From positions 1-38,315 of the forward strand of contig JBFMHD010000002.1 of NCBI GenBank assembly GCA_040752395.1: DNA of 38,315 bases, written 5' to 3'. A program made the translations under genes and the position numbers. The notes beneath the pieces were generated by a model. It saw only the letters and a program-made list of their open reading frames with translations, was not told the origin of the DNA and ran no database searches. This document shows, piece after piece, positions 31,264 to 38,315 of the stretch. The DNA comes from JBFMHD01 sp040752395 [NCBI: Candidatus Hydrogenedentota bacterium]. Lineage in GTDB: Bacteria > JBFMHD01. Positions within the stretch are counted from its first letter, which is position 1, and the number at the start of each line of letters is the position of its first letter.

Positions 31264-31471
31264 GATTTTTCCTCATTTCTTTTGATGAAATTATCTTGTC
31301 GTCTTTATCATTAAATCTGTCCAATGCTATTTGATAATCGGCATACTCAATTAAATAATTTTCGATAGCTTTTTTAATGATAAAAGTCTTAGACCGTTCT
31401 AAATCCCTACATAATTTATTCAAAGGTGTCGCTATTTCATCTGGAATTCTTACTGATAATGTTTGGGGCAT
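31253..31471 (-). CDS. Ribbon-helix-helix antitoxin of the RelE-like toxin
   Basis: The frame from the ATG at 31471 encodes 72 aa. The strand segment QTLSVRIPDEI and helices LNKLCRDLERSKTFIIKKAIENYL are a standard ribbon-helix-helix dimerisation and DNA-binding domain. The C-terminal tail (about 50-72) would wrap the toxin. An in-frame start at 31501 is less likely because AGGAGG sits just before the ATG at 31471. The protein probably represses its own operon together with the toxin. Confidence 0.85.
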   Translation of the reverse strand: MPQTLSVRIPDEIATPLNKLCRDLERSKTFIIKKAIENYLIEYADYQIALDRFNDKDDKIISSKEMRKNLGL

Positions 31472-31570
31472 ATAAATCCTCCTGTAATATATGTAATACA
31501 ATTATACCATTATATTAATAAATCGTCAATAGATATTTCTTGCTTTTTGTAATGCCTAAGTTATAAGTAG

Positions 31571-31751
31571 AATGAAGAAGCAAGAGACAGATAACGGAAA
31601 AGAAAGATAACGAAAGAGGCAAGAAGCAAGGTAATGGAAAACTGTTGTAGGACCGAAAAAAAACCTTGTGCCTCTGTGCCTCTTGTTTCTTGCTTCTTGC
31701 CTCTTGCTTCTACTTGATATTATTATAGTTACAATGTTTTTCAGAGGAGAT
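31571..31751 (+). repeat. Heptamer/octamer tandem tract running into leader element copy 3 of 5
   Basis: A run of AAGAAGCAAG-like and GTGCCTCT-like units (31571-31690) continues as TTCTTGC heptamers (31685-31712). It then reaches TATTATTATAGTTAC and AATGTTTTTCAGAGGAG (31719-31751). This is the same leader as at 9913, 29514, 34451 and 38100, with one change (CAGCG to CAATG). It precedes the metallo-beta-lactamase-fold gene, but here GAGGAG is 19 nt from the ATG, which is long for a Shine-Dalgarno. Confidence 0.6.
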
Positions 31752-31768
31752 AAAATAATTACAAGATT

Positions 31769-32479
31769 ATGCAAATAAAAGTTATAGCAGTTGGCACAAA
31801 GAGATGGGAACGATGGCTTAGGCGTTGGGGAATTTCTTTTTTAATTGAAGAAGACATTTTGTTTGATACCTTTGGAGACGCTTACGTTTTCTTGCGTAAT
31901 CTTAGACAGATGCAAGTAGACATCTCTAAAATAAAACACATAATCCTTTCACATTCCCATTGGGACCATATCAGTGGTCTTTGGCACATTATAAACAAGC
32001 ATAAAGATATTAATGTTTATATATGTCCAAATTTTAAGCAAGAAATAAAGGAGAAGATACGAGCCTCTGGGGCAAATGTAATTGAAGTAGGCAGTTTTTT
32101 GAACATCTGTGGTAATGTATATTCAACCGGTGAGATCTACGGCAAGCAGAAAGGAAGTGATATTTACGAACAGGCGATGGTAATAAAAACTCAAAAGGGA
32201 ATAAGTATAGTTTGTGGCTGTGCTCACCCTGGAATATTAAATATAGTTAATGAAGTCAAAAGATTCTTTAAAGAAAATATATATCTGATTATTGGTGGTT
32301 TGCATTTAAAAGAAAGTACGCAAGAACAAATAGAAGAGGTTGTTCATCGATTAAAGTTGGAGAGGATTATAAAAATTGCCCCTACGCATTGTACTGGTAA
32401 GATTGGAACAAATTTATTAGCGAAAGAGTATGTAGATAACTTTGTTCAAGTAAAACAAGGCTGCGTAATAGAAATATAA
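31769..32479 (+). CDS. Metallo-beta-lactamase-fold hydrolase (COG1237-like)
   Basis: This 236-aa protein has the metal-binding motif LSHSHWDHISG near 60-70. VCGCAHPGILNIVNEV near 150 and IAPTHCTG near 210 complete a two-metal site. The combination resembles the COG1237 family, which includes the archaeal dihydropterin/RFA-P-type enzymes of methanopterin synthesis. The bacterial function is usually not known. It stands alone on the plus strand between the toxin-antitoxin pair and the convergent amgK gene, so context adds little. Confidence 0.8.
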   Translation: MQIKVIAVGTKRWERWLRRWGISFLIEEDILFDTFGDAYVFLRNLRQMQVDISKIKHIILSHSHWDHISGLWHIINKHKDINVYICPNFKQEIKEKIRASGANVIEVGSFLNICGNVYSTGEIYGKQKGSDIYEQAMVIKTQKGISIVCGCAHPGILNIVNEVKRFFKENIYLIIGGLHLKESTQEQIEEVVHRLKLERIIKIAPTHCTGKIGTNLLAKEYVDNFVQVKQGCVIEI

Positions 32480-32523
32480 CCGCTAAGTAAAAATTAATGA
32501 TTGGCAAGATAATATACTGCTCT

Positions 32524-32608
32524 ATACTGCTCCCCTGATTAGAATGGTCAGGTCAAAATGTGCCGAAAATTTACTAAAAAATGTCTCGACAAACGGGGAG
32601 CACTACAA
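32524..32608 (+). repeat. 82-bp MITE-like element with TGCTCCCC ends (family B, copy 2)
   Basis: It runs from TACTGCTCCCCTGATTAG to CGACAAACGGGGAGCACTAC and matches 25131-25216 in inverted orientation. A short direct duplication of TATACTGCTC precedes it (32513-32532). Its right end carries CTA, which is the TAG stop codon of the amgK gene on the other strand. Confidence 0.75.
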
Positions 32609-33496
32609 GAATGAGAGGTCGGTAAAATTGTGATTAAAGATTGGGGTAATATCGTAATCCCACTTAAGATGAGCGTAATGTTTTTTAGCATAGTTTAAAC
32701 AGCAAGAAATAAACTGGAGATAAAAATCATTTTTTTTCACACGGTACTGGTAAGCGAATGTGCCGATGGCTTTAATATTTCTCTGCAGCGCAACTACTCT
32801 TAAATCTGAATATTCATCCCACTTTTTTATCAATCTACCACGTAGATTATTACCGATATTAACATAAGCATCGTATAAAAACGAGGCGATATCATATAAT
32901 GGATGCGCAAAACGTGCATCCTGAAAATCTATTAAATAAAATTTATTATTATGTACTAAAATATTTCGCGAGTGATAATCTCTGTGAGCAGGTATCAGTT
33001 TTGTTTTTGATGCAGATAGCGCAAGTTTTTTGTAAAAAGGTAATAATCTGTCATCACCTCTATTATCGAAGTAATATCTATGGAAATGTAGAAGTTCTTT
33101 TTCTAATGCTTCGGCATTTAAGCAGAGGTGTTGAGGAAAGATACTTATTTCTTTTGAAGCAGCGATTCTTAATAAGTAGTCTGTTAATATTTCATAAGCT
33201 TTCTCTATCTCGATTTTATCTGCTTCTTTAAGCCAATCGAAAAGCAAGACATCACCCAGGTCTTCAAGTAAAAATGTTAAGCCATCAGGAGATATATCAT
33301 AAATCTCAGGTACAGGTATATCGAGTTTAGATAACCAATCCCTGACAATGCCAAATCTTTTTGCCTGCATTATATATGGTTCTTCATCCGGGAATACCAT
33401 TAATATTATATGTGTTTTATTTTTCTTAATCCTATAAAATGACCGGCTTGATGCGTCACCTTTAAGACGAACCGCATCTTTGGGGATCTTAAACAT
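32603..33496 (-). CDS. amgK: Cell-wall sugar kinase AmgK-like (APH-fold phosphotransferase)
   Basis: This 297-aa protein of the aminoglycoside-phosphotransferase fold has FLLEDLGDVLLFDWL near 70. The catalytic loop is PAHRDYHSRNILV near 165-177, and the metal site is LIDFQDARFAHPLYDIASF near 185. AmgK phosphorylates the anomeric carbon of N-acetylmuramic acid or GlcNAc. The partner MurU gene abuts it directly upstream (shared base at 33496), the usual AmgK/MurU pairing. The stop codon lies in a repeat element, so the last residues may be altered from the ancestral form. Confidence 0.8.
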   Translation of the reverse strand: MFKIPKDAVRLKGDASSRSFYRIKKNKTHIILMVFPDEEPYIMQAKRFGIVRDWLSKLDIPVPEIYDISPDGLTFLLEDLGDVLLFDWLKEADKIEIEKAYEILTDYLLRIAASKEISIFPQHLCLNAEALEKELLHFHRYYFDNRGDDRLLPFYKKLALSASKTKLIPAHRDYHSRNILVHNNKFYLIDFQDARFAHPLYDIASFLYDAYVNIGNNLRGRLIKKWDEYSDLRVVALQRNIKAIGTFAYQYRVKKNDFYLQFISCCLNYAKKHYAHLKWDYDITPIFNHNFTDLSFL

Positions 33497-34443
33497 TAGA
33501 AATTCCTGATCCTACCATGAACATAAACACTATTAATTAAATCTCTATCCGGGTTTCCTAAAACAATGGAATCTTTAATAACTATATCTGATTTTATATA
33601 AGAGTCTGATAAAATAATAGAGTTCGATATTTTTGCATTATCGCAGATTACTACATTATCACAAATTATACTTTTATCCCCTATCTTTGAATCACCAATT
33701 TTACTTCTTTTTGATATGTAGCTTTTAAGTTTTTTTAATTCAAGCATTTTGAAATTTGTCTGCAGATAGCCTTTTAATGTTCCGGGATCAGCACTAAACC
33801 AATAGTCATTTTGTATATAAGCAGAGATTTTCTCTTTATTTAAAAAAGCATTTTTATAGAGGCCATTAAAGATATCAAAAATTTTTAATCGTTTATCAAG
33901 AAATTTCAGGATATCAGAGGTTAAGATATGAACACCTAAAAAGACATAATCTCTGCCACCACATCCAAAAATATTTTCTACCCTGCAGACATACTTTCTC
34001 TTTACACCAACAGGATTATATGTCTCATAACTCTTTTTTGGTCTCAGTGCCAGGGTGGCGCCTGTTTTGTGGGCTTTTACCATATTTTTAAATGAGAAAC
34101 CAGAAGGTATAAAATCACAGTTCACAAGAAAAAATGGTTCGTTTAGATAGTTTAATGCGTTTTTTATAGCTCCACCTGTGCCGAGGATTCTTTTTTCCTG
34201 TAAAAAAATAATCTGTATTTTATTTTTTTTAGCATAGGCTTCTAAATTATCCCTTATCTCTCTGAAATGCACAAAAAGATTTACAATAAATTTTTTTATC
34301 CCGATGCATCTTAATTCATCAAATACATAACAAACCATAGGTTTATCAACAACAGGCAAAAGACATTTGGGTATATATTCTGTTATGGGTATCAGTCTTG
34401 TGCCTTCACCAGCACATAATATGTATGCGAGTTGCGGAATCAT
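33496..34443 (-). CDS. murU: MurU-like sugar-1-phosphate nucleotidyltransferase
   Basis: The protein has 315 aa. The GT-A nucleotidyltransferase signature LCAGEGTRLIPITEYIPKCL lies at about 8-27, followed by VVDKPMVCYVF. GTGGAIKNAL near 88 and LVNCDFIP near 105 carry the catalytic residues. The C-terminal part (about 235-310) is made of hexapeptide-like repeats (IGDSKIGDKSIICDN...), making it longer than Pseudomonas MurU, which lacks them. MurU converts MurNAc-alpha-1-phosphate to UDP-MurNAc. A general mannose- or glucose-1-phosphate transferase is the alternative. The adjacent amgK and namZ-like genes favour the MurNAc role. Its GGGGAG Shine-Dalgarno belongs to the leader at 34451. Confidence 0.75.
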   Translation of the reverse strand: MIPQLAYILCAGEGTRLIPITEYIPKCLLPVVDKPMVCYVFDELRCIGIKKFIVNLFVHFREIRDNLEAYAKKNKIQIIFLQEKRILGTGGAIKNALNYLNEPFFLVNCDFIPSGFSFKNMVKAHKTGATLALRPKKSYETYNPVGVKRKYVCRVENIFGCGGRDYVFLGVHILTSDILKFLDKRLKIFDIFNGLYKNAFLNKEKISAYIQNDYWFSADPGTLKGYLQTNFKMLELKKLKSYISKRSKIGDSKIGDKSIICDNVVICDNAKISNSIILSDSYIKSDIVIKDSIVLGNPDRDLINSVYVHGRIRNF

Positions 34444-34450
34444 TGTTTAT

Positions 34451-34483
34451 CTCCCCTGAAAAACGCTGTAACTCTAATAATTT
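34451..34483 (-). promoter_or_regulatory. Conserved leader element upstream of murU (copy 4 of 5)
   Basis: On the minus strand AAATTATTAGAGTTACAGCG is followed by TTTTTCAGGGGAG, ending about eight bases before the murU ATG. GTGCCTCT-like octamers lie just upstream (34503-34525), as at other copies. Confidence 0.6.
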
Positions 34484-34587
34484 CACGAAGTGAGAAGTAA
34501 GAAGTGTGCCTCTGTGCCTTTGTAAATGCATCTAAAGACGCTCACTACATTTTTTCACAGGTTCTAAGTGGTTACAATTATAAAAGT

Positions 34588-35940
34588 CTAATTACTATAA
34601 AGGAGATACTTTTTGCGTTTTTTCTGGAATGCGGTAAGTTTGGATTGCCAGGATTCGATTATCTTCTCTGGTTTTATCCCTTCATTAATAGATTTTCTGA
34701 CCATATCTGTTCCCCAGGCACGGTCAACCTGCAAAAGAGTTAGAGTATCACCTTCTGGCGCCCATTGAAATTTATCAGGCCATAATTTTTTTATATGATA
34801 TAATAAATATAAAGCTGTTTGCACTGGTTTATATTCATTAGGTTTAACATATATTTGTACACCATTAACAGATTCACCAACAAACCTGAAATAAAATGGT
34901 TTAACTGTTAAAGGACGAAACATAACACCAGGAAGTTTTGGTAAAGAGTTTGTAAGTGTATAACCATCGATCCATGGGGCACCTACAAGATGGAACGGCA
35001 TTGGCGTACCCACACCCTCGGATAGTGTTTTCATCTCGCCAATCAGACCCGTAACAGGGTAAAGAAAACAGGATTCTGGGGTAGGGATATGTGGCGAAGG
35101 CGGGACCCATGGAAGTTTTGTATCCCTGAATATCATTTTCCTTTTCCAGTTCAACATTGGAACGACTAAGAGATTTGCATTAATATTACATTCTTTATTA
35201 AAATAAAGAGCAAGCTCGGCAATAGTCATACCATGAACAACAGGTATCTCTGCTATACCAATAAATGATTTGAATTCAGGCTCAAGCACAGGACCATCAA
35301 GTGTGATGCCACCAATCGGGTTTGGTCGGTCAAGCACAATGACCCCTTTATTATTTTTCGCACAGGATTCCATAGCTAAATACATAGTTGAGATATATGT
35401 ATATGAACGCGAGCCAATGTCCTGTAAATCAATGATAAGATAATCGATATTTTTTAACATATCCGACGTAGGAGATTTAGTTTTACCATATAAAGAATAA
35501 ACAGGTAACCCTGTTTGAGAATCGATTGAGGAATCTATTTTTGTGCCTGCCAGGAGACTGCCGCGTATGCCGTGCTCAGGAGAAAATAAAGCTATGAGTT
35601 TAAAGTCAGATCTATTCCGAAGCAGATCAATAGTTGATTGTAGTTGTCTATCAACGCCTGTAGCATTTGTAAGCAGCCCAAGCTTTGCATCTTTTACAAC
35701 TGAATAATATTTTTTTTCAGAAAGGAATACTTCTATACCAGGGAGAACACCCGTTATCTTTTTAGTCTCTTTATTAGGGATATATACATCTTTTACGTTG
35801 ATAATTTGTTTTTGCAGTATGGCATAGCAGTCAGCAGGTGGTAGGATGGTTTGAGGGGTTGCCTCAGTATAAATAAAAAGAATAAATAAAAAAACGAATG
35901 AAGTCTGGTATTTTGAGTTTTGCATTTTGAATCTTTTCAC
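34588..35940 (-). CDS. namZ: Exo-beta-N-acetylmuramidase NamZ-like (DUF1343, GH171)
   Basis: This 450-aa exported protein has a basic N-terminus and a hydrophobic signal segment (about 14-27). A GTG start at 35940 is used here; an ATG at 35925 would be five codons shorter. DUF1343 signatures are LLTNATGVDRQLQ near 90, LFSPEHGIRG near 115 and YSLYGKTKSPT near 145. IDLQDIGSRSYTYISTM near 167, VLDRPNPIGG near 200 and PPSPHIPTPES near 285 also match. Characterised NamZ releases MurNAc from the non-reducing ends of peptidoglycan fragments. With MurU and AmgK next to it, it would start a MurNAc recovery route in the periplasm. Confidence 0.85.
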   Translation of the reverse strand: MKRFKMQNSKYQTSFVFLFILFIYTEATPQTILPPADCYAILQKQIINVKDVYIPNKETKKITGVLPGIEVFLSEKKYYSVVKDAKLGLLTNATGVDRQLQSTIDLLRNRSDFKLIALFSPEHGIRGSLLAGTKIDSSIDSQTGLPVYSLYGKTKSPTSDMLKNIDYLIIDLQDIGSRSYTYISTMYLAMESCAKNNKGVIVLDRPNPIGGITLDGPVLEPEFKSFIGIAEIPVVHGMTIAELALYFNKECNINANLLVVPMLNWKRKMIFRDTKLPWVPPSPHIPTPESCFLYPVTGLIGEMKTLSEGVGTPMPFHLVGAPWIDGYTLTNSLPKLPGVMFRPLTVKPFYFRFVGESVNGVQIYVKPNEYKPVQTALYLLYHIKKLWPDKFQWAPEGDTLTLLQVDRAWGTDMVRKSINEGIKPEKIIESWQSKLTAFQKKRKKYLLYSN

Positions 35941-36082
35941 TCGACCTCACGTCTTGCTCGTTCTTGCTGCGGCATTTTTCTGTCTGTCAAATCCCTGTTC
36001 GCTTTTTCTCGCCGACATAATATTTCTTATCTCTACTGCTTTTTATAATATAGACATACCACCTAATATTTACAATTGGCCT

Positions 36083-36115
36083 GCCATCCGAAGCTCCGAA
36101 GGAGCGCAGGATGGC
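36083..36115 (-). repeat. Hairpin overlapping the tRNA 3' end
   Basis: GCCATCC (36083-36089) pairs with GGATGGC (36109-36115), and inside it GCTCC pairs with GGAGC around a GAA loop, with a three-base internal bulge on each side. The outer arm includes the discriminator base and CCA of the tRNA on the minus strand. It might aid 3' processing or attenuate the transcript. No T-run follows, so it is not a classical terminator. Confidence 0.6.
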
Positions 36116-36186
36116 TGGGGGTCAGGGATTCGAACCCCGACTAGCGGAGTCAGAGTCCGCCGTCCTGCCAGTTAGACGAACCCCCA
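36112..36186 (-). tRNA. trnQ: tRNA-Gln (anticodon CUG)
   Basis: A complete cloverleaf can be drawn on the minus strand. The acceptor stem TGGGGGT pairs with ACCCCCA, with the U1-A72 pair typical of tRNA-Gln, then discriminator G and an encoded CCA. The D-arm is GTCT...GGAC. The anticodon stem GCGGA/TCCGC holds loop CTCTGAC, giving anticodon CTG. The T-arm has the GTTCGAATC loop. CTG reads CAG, a glutamine codon. Confidence 0.93.
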
Positions 36187-36238
36187 AGGAGAATTAATAC
36201 CAGGTCATTTACTATAATTTTTTATACATTAAATTTAG

Positions 36239-37513
36239 TCAAGATAATAATCTTGCATTATGTCTTCTAATATCTGCACTGAGTTTTGTATAAAAATCAT
36301 AATCGTCGTATACTGATAATGTACAATTATGTAATAAGGGTTCTATTGATATTTGGGGGTTCTTTTTAACTGAATATTCAAAATCAAATGAACCAGGAAC
36401 AGGTGAATATAAAGCAAGAAAAATCTTAAGCCCCAATTGTTTAATAAATTCTATTGTTTTTAAAACAGATTGTTTACTTATAAGTGGCGAGCCGTACATT
36501 GTATATACACCTATATCACTAAAACCAGGTTTCTTTAAATATCTGACTGCTTGTTCTATCTCGTGAGTATAAATTTTGCCACCGCTTGATTGCTGGAACT
36601 CAGTATCTGTGGTCTCGAAACCGAGACGTATAGTCTTAAAATTTGCTTCTTTTAAGAGATGTGCTATATCGTGATTGATCTTTCGAGCGTGGATAGCATT
36701 TGGGAGATGAAACCGTGCATTTTTAAATTTGCTTAAGGCTCTTAAAAATCTCTCTATATCGTTGTGATATAAAAGGGCATCATCTATAAATGAAAAATCT
36801 TTTACTCCTTTTGATACACCGTTTTCTATCAACTCTAAAACCGGTTCTATGGGTAATGAAATAAAATCAGGCTGGAGTAATTTTGTAACGCAATAGGAGC
36901 AATTAAATGGGCAACCCTCAGTTATTCTTATCTGATAACTCTTTATATTTTTATAGCAGCTGTAATCAGGGATAACATAATGCAAATCTACATCTAAATC
37001 CATCCCTAAAAATTCACCTAAATCAGTGGTATCAATAATTATTTGGTCTGCTCCGCTATATTTTTCAGAATGTTCTTTACAGAGGGTTGCGTATATACCA
37101 CCAAGACCGACAGGACCCTCATTAAAATATTTACGTACTAAATCTATTATCAATTTCACACCATCATACCAGTAAGTCATATACGAGGTTATTAGTATTT
37201 TATCAGGGTGCGGAATAGATTTAAAGAATTCCAGGACCAGTTCCTGATAGATACCGTAGATACCATATCTGCGTGGAATATTTTTTAAGATTTCGGGTTT
37301 AGGAATAAACTTTTTATAAAATTTACCAGAACCATTGCCGCGCTCATTTAAAAATATCATTCCGGGATAATATCTATCAAGACAATCAAGAAAAGAAGTT
37401 TCCATACCTTTCTCGTCAAGGACTCGTTTAATCTTTAAAAGACCGTATGGTTTCATCCAGAAATCAAACGCGGCAAAATCTGTTATCCAGGGGTTAATCA
37501 ATAAAACATGCAT
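36239..37513 (-). CDS. Radical SAM protein of the B12-binding (BchE-like) type
   Basis: This protein of 424 aa has an N-terminal Rossmann-like region (about 1-160), beginning MHVLLINPWITDFAAFDFW, in the position of a cobalamin-binding domain. The radical SAM domain has the iron-sulfur motif EGCPFNCSYC near 198-207 and the characteristic FIDDALLYH near 240. The classical DxHxxG cobalamin motif is not evident, so B12 binding is uncertain. Its stop lies 53 nt before the tRNA. The product of such enzymes cannot be inferred from this sequence. Confidence 0.75.
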   Translation of the reverse strand: MHVLLINPWITDFAAFDFWMKPYGLLKIKRVLDEKGMETSFLDCLDRYYPGMIFLNERGNGSGKFYKKFIPKPEILKNIPRRYGIYGIYQELVLEFFKSIPHPDKILITSYMTYWYDGVKLIIDLVRKYFNEGPVGLGGIYATLCKEHSEKYSGADQIIIDTTDLGEFLGMDLDVDLHYVIPDYSCYKNIKSYQIRITEGCPFNCSYCVTKLLQPDFISLPIEPVLELIENGVSKGVKDFSFIDDALLYHNDIERFLRALSKFKNARFHLPNAIHARKINHDIAHLLKEANFKTIRLGFETTDTEFQQSSGGKIYTHEIEQAVRYLKKPGFSDIGVYTMYGSPLISKQSVLKTIEFIKQLGLKIFLALYSPVPGSFDFEYSVKKNPQISIEPLLHNCTLSVYDDYDFYTKLSADIRRHNARLLS

Positions 37514-37514
37514 A

Positions 37515-37556
37515 ATAAGTTCAGGAGTTCAAGTGTTCAGGAGTTGAGGAGTCAGA
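37515..37556 (-). repeat. Octamer tandem tract forming the 3' end of the DUF4416 gene
   Basis: Units of about eight bases (TTCAGGAG, TTCAAGTG, TTCAGGAG, TTGAGGAG on the plus strand) repeat four times across the stop codon of the DUF4416 gene. They are another member of the short degenerate tandem family seen in the intergenic regions. Confidence 0.6.
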
Positions 37557-38093
37557 AAGCTGAGATTTATACTTTTCTCGAACCCTATTAAAAAAAGTAG
37601 TAAATTCCAGAGTACGATAGTCAGGATATGTCCATTCAAGCGGCGTGTAAGATTTGTTTTTGTAAATCAGCGTGACCTCACAATGTATGCCTCTGCCAAG
37701 ATAAATTCTGTGTGAATAATCTTTTGTCGTAAGAAGAGCAATTTTTGAGAGTGTCAGATAGCCAGGGTCTAAATTTACCATTCGTTTGAAAGACCGGCTT
37801 TGATCTCCCTCCCTGCAAAACTCTTCTTCAATACTGTTTGTTTTGATCTTTATTTCCGGGAGTTTTTCAGGATTTATAAGGTTTGCAAAAGAATATATTA
37901 CTTTATTAAGAGTGCTGCCCATCTCTTCATTATAATAATCTGTATACGTGAATTCTATTTCATCGCTTTTATCATCAATTTCACCGAAGACAGTAATCAA
38001 TCTCGATTCAATATCAGGTAACGATATGGTATGTGTATTATACATCAGACTGCAGAACAATTTGTAATTTTGTTGGAATCTAATATTTCCCAT
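37521..38093 (-). CDS. DUF4416 family protein
   Basis: This is a 190-aa soluble protein. FGEIDDKSDEIEFTYTDYY near 36-54, MGSTLNKVIYSFANLI near 58, and NLDPGYLTLSKIALLTTKDYSHRIYLGRGI near 107 match the DUF4416 pattern. Function is unknown. It lies seven bases upstream of the radical SAM gene and is probably cotranscribed. Its last residues (SSTPEHLNS) are encoded by CTCCTGAACA-type octamer repeats, which seem to have replaced the original end. The leader at 38100 supplies a GAGGAG Shine-Dalgarno seven bases before the ATG. Confidence 0.8.
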   Translation of the reverse strand: MGNIRFQQNYKLFCSLMYNTHTISLPDIESRLITVFGEIDDKSDEIEFTYTDYYNEEMGSTLNKVIYSFANLINPEKLPEIKIKTNSIEEEFCREGDQSRSFKRMVNLDPGYLTLSKIALLTTKDYSHRIYLGRGIHCEVTLIYKNKSYTPLEWTYPDYRTLEFTTFFNRVREKYKSQLSDSSTPEHLNS

Positions 38094-38099
38094 AATTTA

Positions 38100-38255
38100 C
38101 TCCTCTGAAAAACGCTGTCACTCTAATAATTCGGGGTACAGGCTACAGGCTACGGACTACAGCCGGCTGGAGCCCAAAGCCCAAAGCCTGCTGAAAAGTC
38201 TTGAGTCTCGAGTCTCGAGTCCTGTTTTGACTCACGACTTGCGACTTGTGACTCT
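38100..38255 (-). repeat. Leader element copy 5 of 5 plus degenerate heptamer tract
   Basis: The leader (38100-38132) reads AATTATTAGAGTGACAGCG then TTTTTCAGAGGAG on the minus strand and ends next to the DUF4416 start. Upstream (38133-38255) a heptamer tract of about 120 nt nearly duplicates the one at 9948-10080, including GGGTACAGGCTAC, CGGACTACAGCCGGCTGG and GTCCTGTTTTGACTCACGAC. The two composite leader-plus-tract units are thus copies of one element. Confidence 0.75.
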
Positions 38256-38315
38256 TTTCATATCATCTTTAGTTTTTCATGCTTTGTGTAGAACGCAAAA
38301 ACGCAATAACCCAAT

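Overview
The window looks like a piece of chromosome from an uncultivated, AT-rich, diderm and probably anaerobic bacterium. A TonB-dependent receptor ending in Phe implies an outer membrane. Corrin synthesis uses the early-cobalt (anaerobic) enzymes CbiX, CbiD and CbiG. The taxon cannot be fixed from the sequence. The mixture of DUF4416, a B12-type radical SAM protein, a dockerin protein and abundant short interspersed repeats recalls candidate phyla such as Omnitrophica, but that is only an impression.

Region 1 (1-16,100) is almost entirely minus strand and reads as one long cobalamin regulon. A TTGACA-17-TATTTT promoter (16045-16073) and a cobalamin riboswitch (15845-16025) are followed by an intrinsic-type hairpin that ends next to the first start codon. 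The genes then run, in transcription order: a PP-loop asparagine-synthase-like protein without a glutaminase domain; a DUF71/COG2102 PP-loop ATPase; a 56-aa orphan ExbB/TolQ-like N-terminus; a TonB-dependent receptor; a DUF2162 membrane protein; a MotA/TolQ/ExbB channel; a DUF2149 protein; (a 304-nt repeat-filled gap); an exported, membrane-anchored CobN-family chelatase; then cbiX, cbiC, cbiD, cbiE, cbiL, cbiF, cbiG and cbiH. The receptor/DUF2162/MotA/DUF2149/CobN set has the same composition as the HmuR-S-T-U-V haem system of Bacteroidetes. Here it sits behind a B12 riboswitch and directly ahead of corrin-ring genes. The most interesting hypothesis in the window is an envelope-located tetrapyrrole/corrinoid chelatase or dechelatase, driven by proton-motive force, that serves cobalt or corrinoid acquisition.

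Region 2 (16,160-31,500) begins with a HEPN/MNT toxin-antitoxin-like pair and a 2347-aa secreted protein (M6 metalloprotease, YaaH-like GH18, three ThuA-like repeats with Fn3 linkers, C-terminal dockerin). It continues with lipid-linked-sugar and envelope genes: a GT2 glycosyltransferase, an LPG-synthase-TM/flippase-like protein, two GT-C-type membrane proteins converging tail to tail, and a sulfatase-fold hydrolase. It ends with a RelE/RHH toxin-antitoxin pair.

Region 3 (31,700-38,315) holds an MBL-fold hydrolase. Next comes a minus-strand NamZ-MurU-AmgK set that together would release MurNAc from peptidoglycan, phosphorylate it and convert it to UDP-MurNAc. The region closes with a tRNA-Gln(CUG), a B12-binding-type radical SAM protein and a DUF4416 protein.

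Three families of intergenic repeats recur through the window. The first is a leader of about 30 bp (core CAGCGTTTTTCAGAGGAG), found five times, each time just upstream of a start codon in the sense orientation and usually supplying the Shine-Dalgarno. The second is degenerate heptamer/octamer tandem tracts next to these leaders. The third is a set of small inverted-repeat elements with TGCTCCCC ends. A transposase remnant lies at the left edge.
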